A stretch of DNA of 64,000 bases from Vreelandella lutescens (GTDB lineage Bacteria > Pseudomonadota > Gammaproteobacteria > Pseudomonadales > Halomonadaceae), in NCBI RefSeq assembly GCF_014640815.1, contig NZ_BMHM01000008.1, forward strand, positions 1 through 64,000, written 5' to 3'. The position numbers and the translations under genes are program-made. This document shows positions 1-8,536 of the stretch, one piece after another. Under the pieces are notes generated by a model. That model saw only the letters and a program-made list of their open reading frames with translations. It was not told the DNA's origin and made no database searches. The first letter of the stretch is position 1. Every line of letters begins with the position of its first letter.

Positions 1-333
1 GGCACGAGCAAATGAGGCACCCGCGAGGGCGGCGGCAGCCGCCTGGATGGGGCCAGCGTGAAGGATCATCTCTCGGTGGCGTTTTCGGCACGCCTGGCAG
101 CGTGCTTCGCGGGTGCGCTTCGCTTACGCCGCGCTACGAATGCTCTGCCTTGAGTTCGGCGAAATCTTGTAGCGCGGCGTAACGAATCTTGCTCGGCACG
201 AGCAAATGAGGCACCCGCGAGGGCGGCGGTAGCCGCCTGGATGGGCCAGCGTGAAGGATCATCTCTCGGTGGCGTTTTCGGCACTTCTAGCGAAGTGCTT
301 CGCGGGTGCGCTCCGCTTACGCCGCGCTACGAT
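1..333. repeat. Two imperfect ~138-bp direct repeat copies, REP-like
   Basis: Bases 1-140 and 196-333 are nearly the same sequence, starting with ggcacgagcaaatgaggcac in both copies and ending in ttacgccgcgctacga. They differ at a few positions and in a short stretch after ttttcggcac (about 90-105 versus 285-298). Between them, gtagcgcggcgtaa at 168-182 is the reverse complement of ttacgccgcgctac at 124-138, so the spacer can fold back on copy one. Short open frames run through both strands here but have no recognisable protein features. I read this as an intergenic dispersed repeat, not a gene. The left edge is cut by the window. Confidence 0.75.
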
Positions 334-339
334 TTACCC

Positions 340-388
340 TTCACTCTTCACTCTTCACTCTTCACTCTTCACTCTTCACCCTTCACCA
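340..388. repeat. 7-bp tandem repeat (ttcactc)
   Basis: Five exact copies of ttcactc run from 340 to 374, followed by two variants (ttcaccc, ttcacca). The array ends about 20 bases short of the mtnD stop codon. Seven is not a multiple of three and no gene crosses it, so it is a noncoding microsatellite. Nothing else is visible in 389-407. Confidence 0.85.
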
Positions 389-407
389 CCCCTTCATCAT
401 TCAATGC

Positions 408-956
408 TCAAAGCTGATCTAAACGATCAAACTTTCCGGCGATGTCGCTTTCGGTCCAATGGGGGACCCAGCCTTCCACGTTGTCGAAGAAGCGCAGCGC
501 GGTAAATTCCGGCTCGGGGCCCATGTCGAACCAGTGCGGGGTGTTGGCGGGCACGCTGATCAGGTCGTTGCGTGTGCAGAGCACCTGATAGACCTTGTCG
601 TCGATGTGCAGGCAGAACAGCCCCTGGCCTTTGACGAAGAAGCGCACTTCGTCTTCATAGTGGCGGTGCTCGTTCAGGAACTTCTGGCGCATCGCTTCCT
701 TGTCCGGGTGGGTGGGCACCATGTGCAGCACATCCACGGTTTGGTAGCCGCCTTTGGCTTTTACCCGGTCGATATCTTCCTGGTAAAGCGCCAGGATCTC
801 TTCCTGGGTGGCATCGTCGGCAATCTCGCCCGGCGCTGCCCAGCGCTCAAATAGAACGCCTACCCGGTTCAGCTCAGCGGCAATTTGTTCGCCGTCCGTG
901 GTGTCCAGCAGCGCATCATTAGGATGTTGATCGGCAAAGACTTTCAGTTGGGACAT
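408..956 (-). CDS. mtnD: Acireductone dioxygenase (methionine salvage)
   Basis: This 182-residue protein oxidises the acireductone intermediate to the keto acid precursor of methionine in the cytosolic methionine salvage pathway. The metal site of the ARD cupin family is plain: His97, His99 and Glu103 in the EHRHYEDE stretch and His141 in NTPHWFD. Length equals that of the Klebsiella enzyme family. An upstream in-frame extension exists, but the start at 956 is chosen because taggag lies just before it and because the family begins there. It follows mtnC with a 37-base gap, so mtnB, mtnC and mtnD form one leftward operon. Whether Fe (on-pathway) or Ni (off-pathway CO-forming) is bound cannot be told from sequence. 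Confidence 0.95.
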   Translation of the reverse strand: MSQLKVFADQHPNDALLDTTDGEQIAAELNRVGVLFERWAAPGEIADDATQEEILALYQEDIDRVKAKGGYQTVDVLHMVPTHPDKEAMRQKFLNEHRHYEDEVRFFVKGQGLFCLHIDDKVYQVLCTRNDLISVPANTPHWFDMGPEPEFTALRFFDNVEGWVPHWTESDIAGKFDRLDQL

Positions 957-993
957 AAAGACGCTCCTAAGAGGTAAGGGGTGAACGTAGCTG

Positions 994-1680
994 TTAAAGG
1001 GCAATGTCAGCAAAGCTGTCGACACAGGCGTGTGCAGTGCCCGCCTGGGTGCCTTCGCGCACGAGCTGTAAGGTTTGCATACCCGCCTGCTTGGCCGCAT
1101 CCAGCTCTTCGACCACATCCGACAGGAACAGTATCGACTCTGCAGGTAGATCGAGCGCCTCGACAATGCGCTGATAGGCCACGGCCTCGCGCTTATGGCC
1201 AATGTGCGTATCGAAGTAGCCGCTGAACAGCGGTGTTAAATCGCCTTCATCGCTGTAGCCGAACAGCAGTTTCTGCGCCTGCACCGAGCCTGACGAGTAC
1301 ACATACAGCGCCACGCCTGATGCCTGCCACTGGCGTAGCGCCGGCGCGACGTCTGCGTATAAATGGCCGGTGAAGTCGCCGCGCTGGTAGCCGTCGGCCC
1401 ACACCATGCCCTGCAGGGCTTTGAGTGGCGTCACTTTCTGGTCGGTGTCGATCCAGTGCAGCAGCGTAGCAATGACCGCTTCCAGCGTGGCATCGGCATC
1501 CTGTATGACATCGCGCACGGCGTCGATCTGCTCGGAAACCGCGGGTGCTTCTGCGTTTTCGCGCAGAAAGTCAGGCAGCTTGGCGTAGGCATAGGGGAAC
1601 AGCACTTTGTGAACGAAATTGATATCGGTGGTGGTACCTTCGATATCGGTCACGATGGCGCGAACGGTTGGGTTACTCAT
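994..1680 (-). CDS. mtnC: Enolase-phosphatase E1 (methionine salvage)
   Basis: The product (228 residues from the chosen start) enolises and dephosphorylates 2,3-diketo-5-methylthiopentyl-1-phosphate to the acireductone used by MtnD. It is a HAD-superfamily phosphatase: the nucleophile motif is VTDIEGTTT near the N-terminus, followed by the SSGS and [10 protein letters not shown] motifs. The ATG at 1680 overlaps the mtnB stop as ATGA, which decides this start over an ATG nine bases upstream. It sits between mtnB and mtnD in the same leftward operon. Confidence 0.95.
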   Translation of the reverse strand: MSNPTVRAIVTDIEGTTTDINFVHKVLFPYAYAKLPDFLRENAEAPAVSEQIDAVRDVIQDADATLEAVIATLLHWIDTDQKVTPLKALQGMVWADGYQRGDFTGHLYADVAPALRQWQASGVALYVYSSGSVQAQKLLFGYSDEGDLTPLFSGYFDTHIGHKREAVAYQRIVEALDLPAESILFLSDVVEELDAAKQAGMQTLQLVREGTQAGTAHACVDSFADIAL

Positions 1681-2267
1681 GGGGTCCACCGGCTCTCTTC
1701 CAGTACACAGGCAAGTAAGAATTCGATTGCTTCCAGGTGGCGGCGGCAGCTGGCAATGCTGTCGCCCACGGCGTAAATACCGTGGCCCGCGACCAAAAAG
1801 CCCCAGGGCATCGGCCAGCCCTGGCGAACGTGCTCGGCTAACTCCTCCATATCCTGGGAGTTGGGCACCACCGGCAGGCGAATCGTCGCGTCATGGGTCA
1901 CGTTGCCCGCCAACGCTTTTTGCATCTCAAAGCCGCTTAGCTCAATGCCTTCGGGAAAGCGGCGCGACAGAACGGTGCTGGCCACAGTATGAGTGTGCAG
2001 CACGCAGTGGATGCTTGGGTCTAAGCGGTACAGCGCGGCGTGTAAGTCGCTTTCAGCGCTGGGTTTGCCGTTGCCTTCCAGTACGCGGCCTTCCAGGTCG
2101 CACAGCAGCAGGTCATCCGCTTGGATACGGGTTTTATCCCGCCCGGAGGCGGTGACTAAATAGCCCGCCTCGGTACGCGCAGAAAAGTTGCCGCCGGTGG
2201 CGGGCGTCCAGCCTTGCTGCGCCGCCCAGGAAATGGCGTCCAGCAGTTCGGTGTGTAAGGTGTTCAT
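1677..2267 (-). CDS. mtnB: Methylthioribulose-1-phosphate dehydratase
   Basis: This class II aldolase-fold enzyme of 196 residues dehydrates the MtnA product in methionine salvage. GGNFSAR near residue 25 and the zinc-binding HTHT motif near residue 93 identify the family, with a further His in [10 protein letters not shown]. An upstream start would add 11 residues. I prefer the ATG at 2267 because the family normally begins close to the LLDAISW helix and a gaggcg stretch lies upstream. It is the first gene of mtnBCD and is divergent from mtnA, so the 104 bases between them must hold both promoters. Confidence 0.93.
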   Translation of the reverse strand: MNTLHTELLDAISWAAQQGWTPATGGNFSARTEAGYLVTASGRDKTRIQADDLLLCDLEGRVLEGNGKPSAESDLHAALYRLDPSIHCVLHTHTVASTVLSRRFPEGIELSGFEMQKALAGNVTHDATIRLPVVPNSQDMEELAEHVRQGWPMPWGFLVAGHGIYAVGDSIASCRRHLEAIEFLLACVLEESRWTP

Positions 2268-2371
2268 CGGGTCAGCATCGCCTCGTCTAGTGGCGGCCAT
2301 TCTATATGATAAGCTTCGCGCCTGATAAGCCGTGCCGCCGTTCTGCTTGCCCCATTATCAAGGAGCCCCTC

Positions 2372-3391
2372 ATGGTCAATTTACAGTCACGCAGTTTACG
2401 GGTGTATGCCGACTCGCTTGAGTATTTGGACCAAACCCGGCTACCCCAGGCCGAAGAGTGGGTGCGCTGCGACTCTCCCGACGCGTGGCAACACGCGGTT
2501 AAACACCTCGCCATTCGTGGCGCGCCGCTGATTGGTTTGAGCGCCGCCTTTGTCCTGGCCCAGTACGCCGCTCGCCATCCCGAATCCGAGTGGCAAGCCG
2601 TCAGCGATCGCTTACGGGCGACGCGCCCCACGGCGGTGAACCTGATGTACTGCCTGGACGCCATGGAAGCCTGCTTTGCCCAGGGCGCTGACGCCCTGGC
2701 CGAACGTGCCAAAGCGCTGTTTGAAGAGGACCGCGCGCTGTGCCAACGCATGGCCGAGCGGGGCGCTGACTTGCTGGCATCTGGCGACCGGGTGTTAACC
2801 CACTGCAACACCGGCGCGCTGGCCACGGCCGGTGTGGGCACCGCGATTGGCGCGCTGGCCATCGCCAAACAGCGCGGCGTAGATTTGCATGTCTATGTCG
2901 ATGAAACCCGTCCGCTGCTCCAGGGTGGGCGTTTAACCGCGTGGGAAATGGCCGATTTAGGCATTCCCTACCAGCTAATCACCGACAGTATGGCGGCCAG
3001 CCTGATGGCGGCAGGCAAGGTGGATAAGGTGATGGTGGGGGCGGATCGCATCTGCGCCAACGGCGACTTTGCCAACAAAGTGGGCACTTACATGCTGGCG
3101 GTGGCGGCACACTACCATCAGGTACCGTTCTACGTGGTGGCCCCCTACACCACGGTCGACCCCGCCTGCGCGACCGGCGCGGCGATTCCCATCGAGCAGC
3201 GCGATGGCGCGGAGGTGCGCGGTGCCGCCGGCGCGTTTGGCGAGGTGGTATGGGCGCCCAGCGATGCACCGGTGTGGAACCCGGCGTTTGATGTGACCCC
3301 GGCCTCACTGGTCACCGCCTGGATTCTGGATACCGGCGTGTTCGACGCCGCCGCCATTGCCCAGGGCGAGCATCTGCGAGGATGGCGTTAA
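2372..3391 (+). CDS. mtnA: Methylthioribose-1-phosphate isomerase
   Basis: The 339-residue enzyme converts methylthioribose-1-phosphate to methylthioribulose-1-phosphate, the step before MtnB. It belongs to the eIF2B-like aldose isomerase family: RGAPLIG, the catalytic Cys in THCNTGALA, DETRPLLQG and the Asp-containing GADRI motif are all present and in order. The start at 2372 has an ideal aaggag 6 bases upstream; a longer frame from 2306 has no such site and would run into the mtnB promoter. mtnA is transcribed away from mtnBCD. No methylthioribose kinase or MTA phosphorylase gene is in the window. Confidence 0.95.
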   Translation: MVNLQSRSLRVYADSLEYLDQTRLPQAEEWVRCDSPDAWQHAVKHLAIRGAPLIGLSAAFVLAQYAARHPESEWQAVSDRLRATRPTAVNLMYCLDAMEACFAQGADALAERAKALFEEDRALCQRMAERGADLLASGDRVLTHCNTGALATAGVGTAIGALAIAKQRGVDLHVYVDETRPLLQGGRLTAWEMADLGIPYQLITDSMAASLMAAGKVDKVMVGADRICANGDFANKVGTYMLAVAAHYHQVPFYVVAPYTTVDPACATGAAIPIEQRDGAEVRGAAGAFGEVVWAPSDAPVWNPAFDVTPASLVTAWILDTGVFDAAAIAQGEHLRGWR

Positions 3392-3404
3392 CGTTCCGGC
3401 AGGC

Positions 3405-4085
3405 TCATTCCAGCAGCGTCAGCTCGTACACATGGCGAATTCGCTGACCGTCCCAATCGTACCCGAGATGACGGCCTTGCCGAGTGGCGGAGAGTACCGG
3501 GGGCCTTAGCACGGCCGCGCACTGGCCGCCGGGGTCGCGAACGCTGGGGTACACGATGCCATCTGCCTGTTGATCCCAGGCGTTTCTACCCAGAGCTTGC
3601 CCGGCAGACCAGCTATCTGGGGCGAGCAGGGGCGCTGCGTCGCGGTGGCCCCGCAAGTCAATCAGTTGGCCCATCACATCGGAGAGATAGACGCGCTGCT
3701 GCAGCATCATGGGCGGCTCGTTGGACTCTCCCATGAAGCGCTCTGCGTGGTACAGGGTTTCCGCAATGGCGGTGGCTTCGGTAAGTGCGCAGTAGTAGGC
3801 ACCAAAGGTGCCATCGCTGAACCGTGAACCGGAGGCAGAGAAGTGGCAAAACGCCGCCATGACGGGAGACCATCCAGGCCCATAACGGCGGTCGCCGTCG
3901 CGCACCAGATGGATCGCGCCCGCTTCTTCACGAAGCCTAGCAGAGGTCTCGCCTTCCAGTTCGTTAAGCAGGTCCCAGTCGTCAGTGTGGCTATTGACGC
4001 CTTCGAACAGATCAATCGGAGGGAAGCGCGAAGGGATAACGCGGTAGCTTGGCCGCCATGTGACGTTGCTGAGCGGGAAGTTCAT
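3405..4085 (-). CDS. RES-domain toxin (NAD+-degrading family)
   Basis: This 226-residue protein has the RES fold typical of toxins that deplete NAD+ (ParT/MbcT/Res families). The expected landmarks are visible: an N-terminal YRVIPSRFPP segment with the conserved Arg, the GAYYCALTEATAIAETLYH block with the conserved Glu, and the GIVYPSVRDPGG block with the conserved Ser. Its ATG overlaps the stop of the upstream antitoxin gene by four bases, so the two are translationally coupled. It is longer at the N-terminus than minimal RES domains. Activity (hydrolase, phosphorylase or ADP-ribosyl transferase) cannot be assigned from sequence alone. Confidence 0.88.
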   Translation of the reverse strand: MNFPLSNVTWRPSYRVIPSRFPPIDLFEGVNSHTDDWDLLNELEGETSARLREEAGAIHLVRDGDRRYGPGWSPVMAAFCHFSASGSRFSDGTFGAYYCALTEATAIAETLYHAERFMGESNEPPMMLQQRVYLSDVMGQLIDLRGHRDAAPLLAPDSWSAGQALGRNAWDQQADGIVYPSVRDPGGQCAAVLRPPVLSATRQGRHLGYDWDGQRIRHVYELTLLE

Positions 4086-4483
4086 ACATGGCCCCCTCCA
4101 CGTGCGGCATCCAAGTGCTGCCGAACGACATAGAGGTCGGAAACGTGACCACTTAACAGGCGTTCCATGGGCGTGTGACCGGCAAACAGTGGGTTGCTGT
4201 TGGCTCGTTTTAGCCAGCTATCGGCGGCCTCCTGATTGGGGAGCAGGATATGCAGCGCCTTGTAGATGCCCAGAATCAACGACATGCGCTCAAGATGGTT
4301 GGCATCCAGGCGGGCTTGCTCGGGAGTTTGCTTCCAGCGCCGGTAAGTGGAGTCGGGCACGCCGAGTAATAAGGCGGCTTCGCTCTCTTTCAGCCCCCAG
4401 CGGCGGGATATGTTGGGATACGTGCGCATGGCAGCGGCTCCCATGTCACGGCGCTTGGTAGCGGTGTTGTGCTGAATGGCCAT
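4082..4483 (-). CDS. Xre/MbcA/ParS-type antitoxin
   Basis: The 133-residue partner of the RES toxin combines an Xre-like helix-turn-helix (WGLKESEAALLLGVPDSTYRRW, about residues 30-52, within a longer helical region) and a C-terminal DUF2384 toxin-binding domain ending in NPLFAGHTPMERLL and VRQHLDA. Such antitoxins bind the toxin and repress their own operon. The start at 4483 is chosen for the gaggag site just upstream; an in-frame start at 4519 lies inside the operator. It overlaps the toxin start by ATGA. Its promoter region holds a perfect inverted repeat. Confidence 0.88.
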   Translation of the reverse strand: MAIQHNTATKRRDMGAAAMRTYPNISRRWGLKESEAALLLGVPDSTYRRWKQTPEQARLDANHLERMSLILGIYKALHILLPNQEAADSWLKRANSNPLFAGHTPMERLLSGHVSDLYVVRQHLDAARGGGHV

Positions 4484-4513
4484 ATCGCTTTCTCCTCTCT
4501 TGAATAGAGAGTA

Positions 4514-4554
4514 CACCAAATGAGCGATTTTTTAAAAAATACGATTATTTGGTG
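4514..4554 (-). promoter_or_regulatory. Palindromic operator of the RES/Xre operon
   Basis: caccaaat at 4514-4521 and atttggtg at 4547-4554 are exact reverse complements, spaced 25 bases apart around an A/T-rich centre (ttttttaaaaaat). The element lies 31 bases upstream of the antitoxin start and just past the recQ stop. Position and symmetry suggest the antitoxin's autoregulatory binding site. The A/T core could also help stop recQ transcription. Confidence 0.6.
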
Positions 4555-4558
4555 GGCG

Positions 4559-6679
4559 TTAACGCTTGGCAGTCATAGACGCCCGAACGCAGTGTAGAAC
4601 CGGGTAATCAATACGGCCTTCTAGCGCTTCAAACACCACTTTCAGCCCCTGGCCTGGAAACTGCTCAAAAGCCGCGCGAATCTGAGCTAGGGTTGCTGGG
4701 TCAAGCTTGACCACCTCTTCCAGGGCCAGTTCGCCGCCTTGAATGGCATCGCTCAAATGGCGGTAGACCGTGTTGGCGGCCAGCCCGCGCTGCTCGGCGA
4801 CTTGTTCCGGCGTTAGCCCTTGGCGCAGTAGCGCGGCAGATTCTAGAGCGCTGCTGCCCACCGGGACGCTGGCGGCAGGCTCGTCGGGGTGTGCTAGCAC
4901 CACCGCCAAAAAGCCTTCGCCGTAATCTTCTAGCTTGCGTGCGCCGATGCCCGAGATGGCGCCCAGCGCCTGCAGCGTCTGCGGTTTTTGCTCTACCAGC
5001 TCGGCCAGGGTGGCGTCGTTGAAAATCACGTAGGCGGGTACGCCCTGGGCGTCGGCAAGCGCCTTGCGATGCTGGCGCAGCGCTTCCCACAGTACGCCGT
5101 GGCCCTTGGCAGCGGATGCGCCCTTACTGCTGCGCCGCGCTGGCTTGCTGGGTTTGCGCAGGGTGAGGCTCTGCTCGCCGCGCAGTATGGGCCTAGCGTT
5201 GGCGGTGAGCTTGATGCCGCCATGGCCCTCCATATCCACGCTCAAATAGCCGCTGGCGATCAGCTGGCGAAACAGCGCTTTCCACTCGCTGGCGGTAAGC
5301 TCCTGGCCGATGCCGAACGTGCTCAGGCTGTCGTGGCCAAAGCGGCTGATACGCTCGTTGCGCTTGCCGAGCAGCACATCCACCAGATACGTCACGCCGA
5401 AGCGCTGTTCGGTGCGGTAGACGCACGACAGCGCCTTCTGCGCAGCCACGGTGGCCTCCCAGGTGTCAGGCGGGGTGAGGCAGTTATCGCAGTTGCCGCA
5501 GGGTTCGTCTAATGAATCGCCAAAGTAGTGGAGCAGCGCCTGACGGCGACAGCTAATGATCTCGCAGAGCCCAAGCATGGCGTCGAGCTTTTGCTGCTCG
5601 ATGCGCTTTTGCTGGTCGGCGGCACCGGAGTCCTGCTGCATCTGGCGCAGGGTGATCACGTCCTGAAGCCCGTAGGCCATCCAGGCATCGGCGGGCAGCC
5701 CGTCGCGTCCGGCGCGGCCCGTCTCCTGGTAGTAGGCTTCGATGCTTTTGGGCAGGTTGAGGTGCGCCACGAAGCGCACGTCGGGCTTGTCGATACCCAT
5801 GCCAAAAGCGATGGTGGCGACGATCACCACGCCATCTTCTCTTAGAAAGCGGGTTTGGTGCTGCTGGCGCTGCTCGGCGGGCAGCCCAGCGTGGTAGGGC
5901 AGCGCGGTGAGCCCCTGTCGCGCTAGCCAAGCGGCGGTCTCCTCCACCTTGCGCCTAGAGAGGCAGTAAACGATGCCCGCTTCGCCGTCGTGATGCTCGC
6001 GTATGAAACTCAGCAGTTGCTCCTTGGCATTGCCCTGATTTTCAGCAATATGGTAGCGAATGTTGGGTCGGTCGAAGCCGTTGTTGTAGAGCGCTGCATC
6101 CTGAAGCTGCAGGTGCTCCATGATGTCGTGCCGCGTAGGCACATCGGCGGTGGCGGTGAGCGCGATGCGCGGCACGTCAGGAAAGCGCTGATGCAGGTGG
6201 GAGAGCTGGCGATACTCGGGGCGGAAATCGTGCCCCCATTGGGAAACGCAGTGGGCTTCATCGATGGCGAACAGCGCAATGCGCGTCTGCTCCAGCAGCA
6301 TCTGCATCCGCGCTGTGGCCAGCCGCTCGGGCGCGACGTAGAGAAGATCCAGCTCGCCCGCGCGCAGGCGGTTCTCCACATCCATCGCCTCATGCATCTC
6401 GAGGCTGGAGTTAAGGTAGGCGGCGCGCACCCCGTTCTGAATCAGCGCGGCTACCTGATCTTGCATCAACGCGATGAGCGGCGAGACCACAATCGCGGTG
6501 CCTTCACGTAGCAGCGCAGGGATCTGATAGCAAAGCGATTTACCGCCGCCAGTGGGCATCAGCACCAGCGCATCGTCTCCGGCCATCACATGCTCAATGA
6601 TGGCCTGCTGCGGGCCACGAAAGTGGTCGTAGCCAAAGACCTCCTGCAGTACCTTGAGGGCTGCCGAGTCGCCGTGCAT
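4559..6679 (-). CDS. recQ: ATP-dependent DNA helicase RecQ
   Basis: This 706-residue 3'-5' helicase acts in RecF-pathway recombination and fork repair. Domains run in order: Walker [13 protein letters not shown] near residue 45, the DEAH box in [19 protein letters not shown], helicase C with [10 protein letters not shown], the RecQ zinc site (Cys in IISCRRQ and CGNCDNC near 380), a winged-helix RQC segment, an HRDC domain (about 520-595) and a C-terminal helix-turn-helix-like tail with [12 protein letters not shown]. The start at 6679 follows aaggag; the frame extends 14 codons further without one. It lies 62 bases downstream of ugpE on the same strand. Confidence 0.96.
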   Translation of the reverse strand: MHGDSAALKVLQEVFGYDHFRGPQQAIIEHVMAGDDALVLMPTGGGKSLCYQIPALLREGTAIVVSPLIALMQDQVAALIQNGVRAAYLNSSLEMHEAMDVENRLRAGELDLLYVAPERLATARMQMLLEQTRIALFAIDEAHCVSQWGHDFRPEYRQLSHLHQRFPDVPRIALTATADVPTRHDIMEHLQLQDAALYNNGFDRPNIRYHIAENQGNAKEQLLSFIREHHDGEAGIVYCLSRRKVEETAAWLARQGLTALPYHAGLPAEQRQQHQTRFLREDGVVIVATIAFGMGIDKPDVRFVAHLNLPKSIEAYYQETGRAGRDGLPADAWMAYGLQDVITLRQMQQDSGAADQQKRIEQQKLDAMLGLCEIISCRRQALLHYFGDSLDEPCGNCDNCLTPPDTWEATVAAQKALSCVYRTEQRFGVTYLVDVLLGKRNERISRFGHDSLSTFGIGQELTASEWKALFRQLIASGYLSVDMEGHGGIKLTANARPILRGEQSLTLRKPSKPARRSSKGASAAKGHGVLWEALRQHRKALADAQGVPAYVIFNDATLAELVEQKPQTLQALGAISGIGARKLEDYGEGFLAVVLAHPDEPAASVPVGSSALESAALLRQGLTPEQVAEQRGLAANTVYRHLSDAIQGGELALEEVVKLDPATLAQIRAAFEQFPGQGLKVVFEALEGRIDYPVLHCVRASMTAKR

Positions 6680-6741
6680 CGCTGCTCTCCTTGTCGTGTG
6701 CGTGAAGGAGAATTGTCGCACGAAAACCCGCTGCCGTTGGG

Positions 6742-7587
6742 CTAGCGAATCCCCGCGCGTAAAAACGACTGCACGAACTGGCGCTGGAACAGCAGGAAAG
6801 CCACCAGCAACGGCGCAATACTCAGCAGCGTTGCGGCGCTGACGGTGGCCCAGTTAACGCCTGTTTCTGGCGCTGAAAAAACACCCAGCCCGACGGTGAG
6901 AGGGCGGCTCTCCACCGAGTTGGTGACCACCAGCGGCCACAGAAAATTGTTCCAGTGGTGGCTGATCGACACCAGCCCGTAGGCCAGATAGGTGGGCTTG
7001 GCCAGCGGCACGTAGACCTTCCACAAAATTTCCAGCCAGTTGCAGCCTTCAATCCGGGCGGCGTCTTCCAGCTCTCGGGGGATGGTCTTGAAGGTTTGGC
7101 GCAGCAGGAAAATGCCGAAGGCGCTGGCCACGTAGGGCAGGCCAATGCCGGTGATGGTATTGATCAGCCCCAGGTCACTGGCGATACGGTAGTTCTCGAC
7201 GATCAGCACTTCGGGAAACACGAACAGCTGAATCAGCACCAGCATGAACAGCAGGTTCTTACCGGGAATGGGAAAGCGGGCAAAGGCAAACGCCGCCAGC
7301 GTACACACCACAAACTGTGCAACGACAACGCCCGTGACGAGGGCAAAGGTGTTGAGGTAGTAGCGCGCAAAGGGCGCTTGAGCCCAGGCGTTCTTGAAGT
7401 TATCCAGCGTGAGCGGGGCGAACAGCTCGAAATTTACCATAAATTCGCTGGGGTGGAAGGCGGCCCAAAAGGCGTACAGCAGTGGAAAAATCCAAATAAC
7501 TGCGAGCATCCATGCCGCTACTGTTTCCAGCGCTGGAAGTGAGTAGTAGAAACGTGAGCGGGGCGCGTAGGTAGCGGGCGTATTCAT
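6742..7587 (-). CDS. ABC sugar/glycerol-3-phosphate permease, UgpE-like
   Basis: This 281-residue inner-membrane permease is the second channel subunit of a binding-protein-dependent importer. About six hydrophobic segments are seen. The EAA loop that docks on the ATPase is [23 protein letters not shown] near residue 185 (quoted in part: [15 protein letters not shown]). The ATG at 7587 overlaps the stop of the UgpA-like gene by four bases. Together with the UgpC-, UgpB- and UgpA-like genes it forms one leftward operon. The substrate is inferred from resemblance to the glycerol-3-phosphate system; maltose- or trehalose-type sugars are possible. Confidence 0.87.
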   Translation of the reverse strand: MNTPATYAPRSRFYYSLPALETVAAWMLAVIWIFPLLYAFWAAFHPSEFMVNFELFAPLTLDNFKNAWAQAPFARYYLNTFALVTGVVVAQFVVCTLAAFAFARFPIPGKNLLFMLVLIQLFVFPEVLIVENYRIASDLGLINTITGIGLPYVASAFGIFLLRQTFKTIPRELEDAARIEGCNWLEILWKVYVPLAKPTYLAYGLVSISHHWNNFLWPLVVTNSVESRPLTVGLGVFSAPETGVNWATVSAATLLSIAPLLVAFLLFQRQFVQSFLRAGIR

Positions 7588-8468
7588 TGGTAGTGCGTCC
7601 TGCGATCTAGAATCGTGAACTTCAGCGTGGCCACCACGGCCAACACCAGCAGAATCACCACGGTGATGGTGGCCGCCATGGTGCGGTCAAAGAACGAAAA
7701 GGCATTCTCATAGACGTAGTACAGCAGCAGGTTGGTGGCGTTATTGGGCCCGCCCTTGGTGAGAATGAACAGGTGGTCGACCACCCGCACTGCATTGATC
7801 AGCGCGTTGATCAGCACGAACAGCGTGGTGGGCATCAGCAGGGGAAACGTCACTCGCCAAAAGAAGCTCCAGCGGCGCGTGCCCTCCAGGTCAGCAGCTT
7901 CCTTAAGCTCCGGGGGGATGGCCTGTAGCGCGGCAAGGTAGAAGATCATGAAAAACCCCGCCTCTTTCCACACCGACATCACGATGACCGACCCAAGCGC
8001 CACGCTGGGGTCGCCCAGCCAGTTCACGCCAGAAACACCTAACGCGCCAAGCAGCTTGTTGAATAGCCCTATCTGCGGGGCATAGAAAAACATCCAGATA
8101 TTGGCGGCGGCGATCATGGGCAGAATGGTGGGTGTGAAGTAAGCCATGCGTACCAGCCCACGCCCTGGCAGCTTGCCGTTAACAAATAGCGCCATGCCGA
8201 GGGCCAGCGCAATGGACGTGGGAATCGTACCCAGTGCGTAAAGCAGGTTGTTGCGGGCTACCTTCCAGAACGTGGGGTCGTCCAGCAGCACGCGATAATT
8301 GTCGAGCCCGACAAAGGCGGCGGGTTCGCCGCGAAAGCCGGGCAAAAAAAGACTGTTGATCACGGTGGTGATCGTGGGCAGGTAGGCAAAGGTGCTGAGC
8401 AGCAGCGCCGCCGGTAGGAGCAGCAGGGCACCGTAAAGCTGCATCGTTCGATGGGCGTTCAGGTTCAT
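7584..8468 (-). CDS. ABC sugar/glycerol-3-phosphate permease, UgpA-like
   Basis: This 294-residue permease is the first channel subunit of the importer. It has six predicted membrane segments, the first being YGALLLLPAALLLSTFAYL, and an EAA loop at KEAADLEGTRRWSFFWR near residue 200. The typical GPNNATNLLLYYVYENAF segment precedes the last helix. It follows the binding-protein gene with a 68-base gap and is translationally coupled to the UgpE-like gene through an ATGA overlap. Confidence 0.88.
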   Translation of the reverse strand: MNLNAHRTMQLYGALLLLPAALLLSTFAYLPTITTVINSLFLPGFRGEPAAFVGLDNYRVLLDDPTFWKVARNNLLYALGTIPTSIALALGMALFVNGKLPGRGLVRMAYFTPTILPMIAAANIWMFFYAPQIGLFNKLLGALGVSGVNWLGDPSVALGSVIVMSVWKEAGFFMIFYLAALQAIPPELKEAADLEGTRRWSFFWRVTFPLLMPTTLFVLINALINAVRVVDHLFILTKGGPNNATNLLLYYVYENAFSFFDRTMAATITVVILLVLAVVATLKFTILDRRTHYQ

Positions 8469-8536
8469 GGGGCCGCCGTGATGAGAAAAAGCCGGGGCGA
8501 ACCCCGGCGAGCATGGAAACGTCCGCCTATCGGCGC

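Noticed and set aside
340-388. Possible CRISPR-like array
   Set aside because: The repeat unit is 7 bases with no spacers. It is a simple tandem repeat.
66-505. Short frames across the left-end repeats
   Set aside because: They run through repeated noncoding units and the 7-base microsatellite and have no protein-like features.
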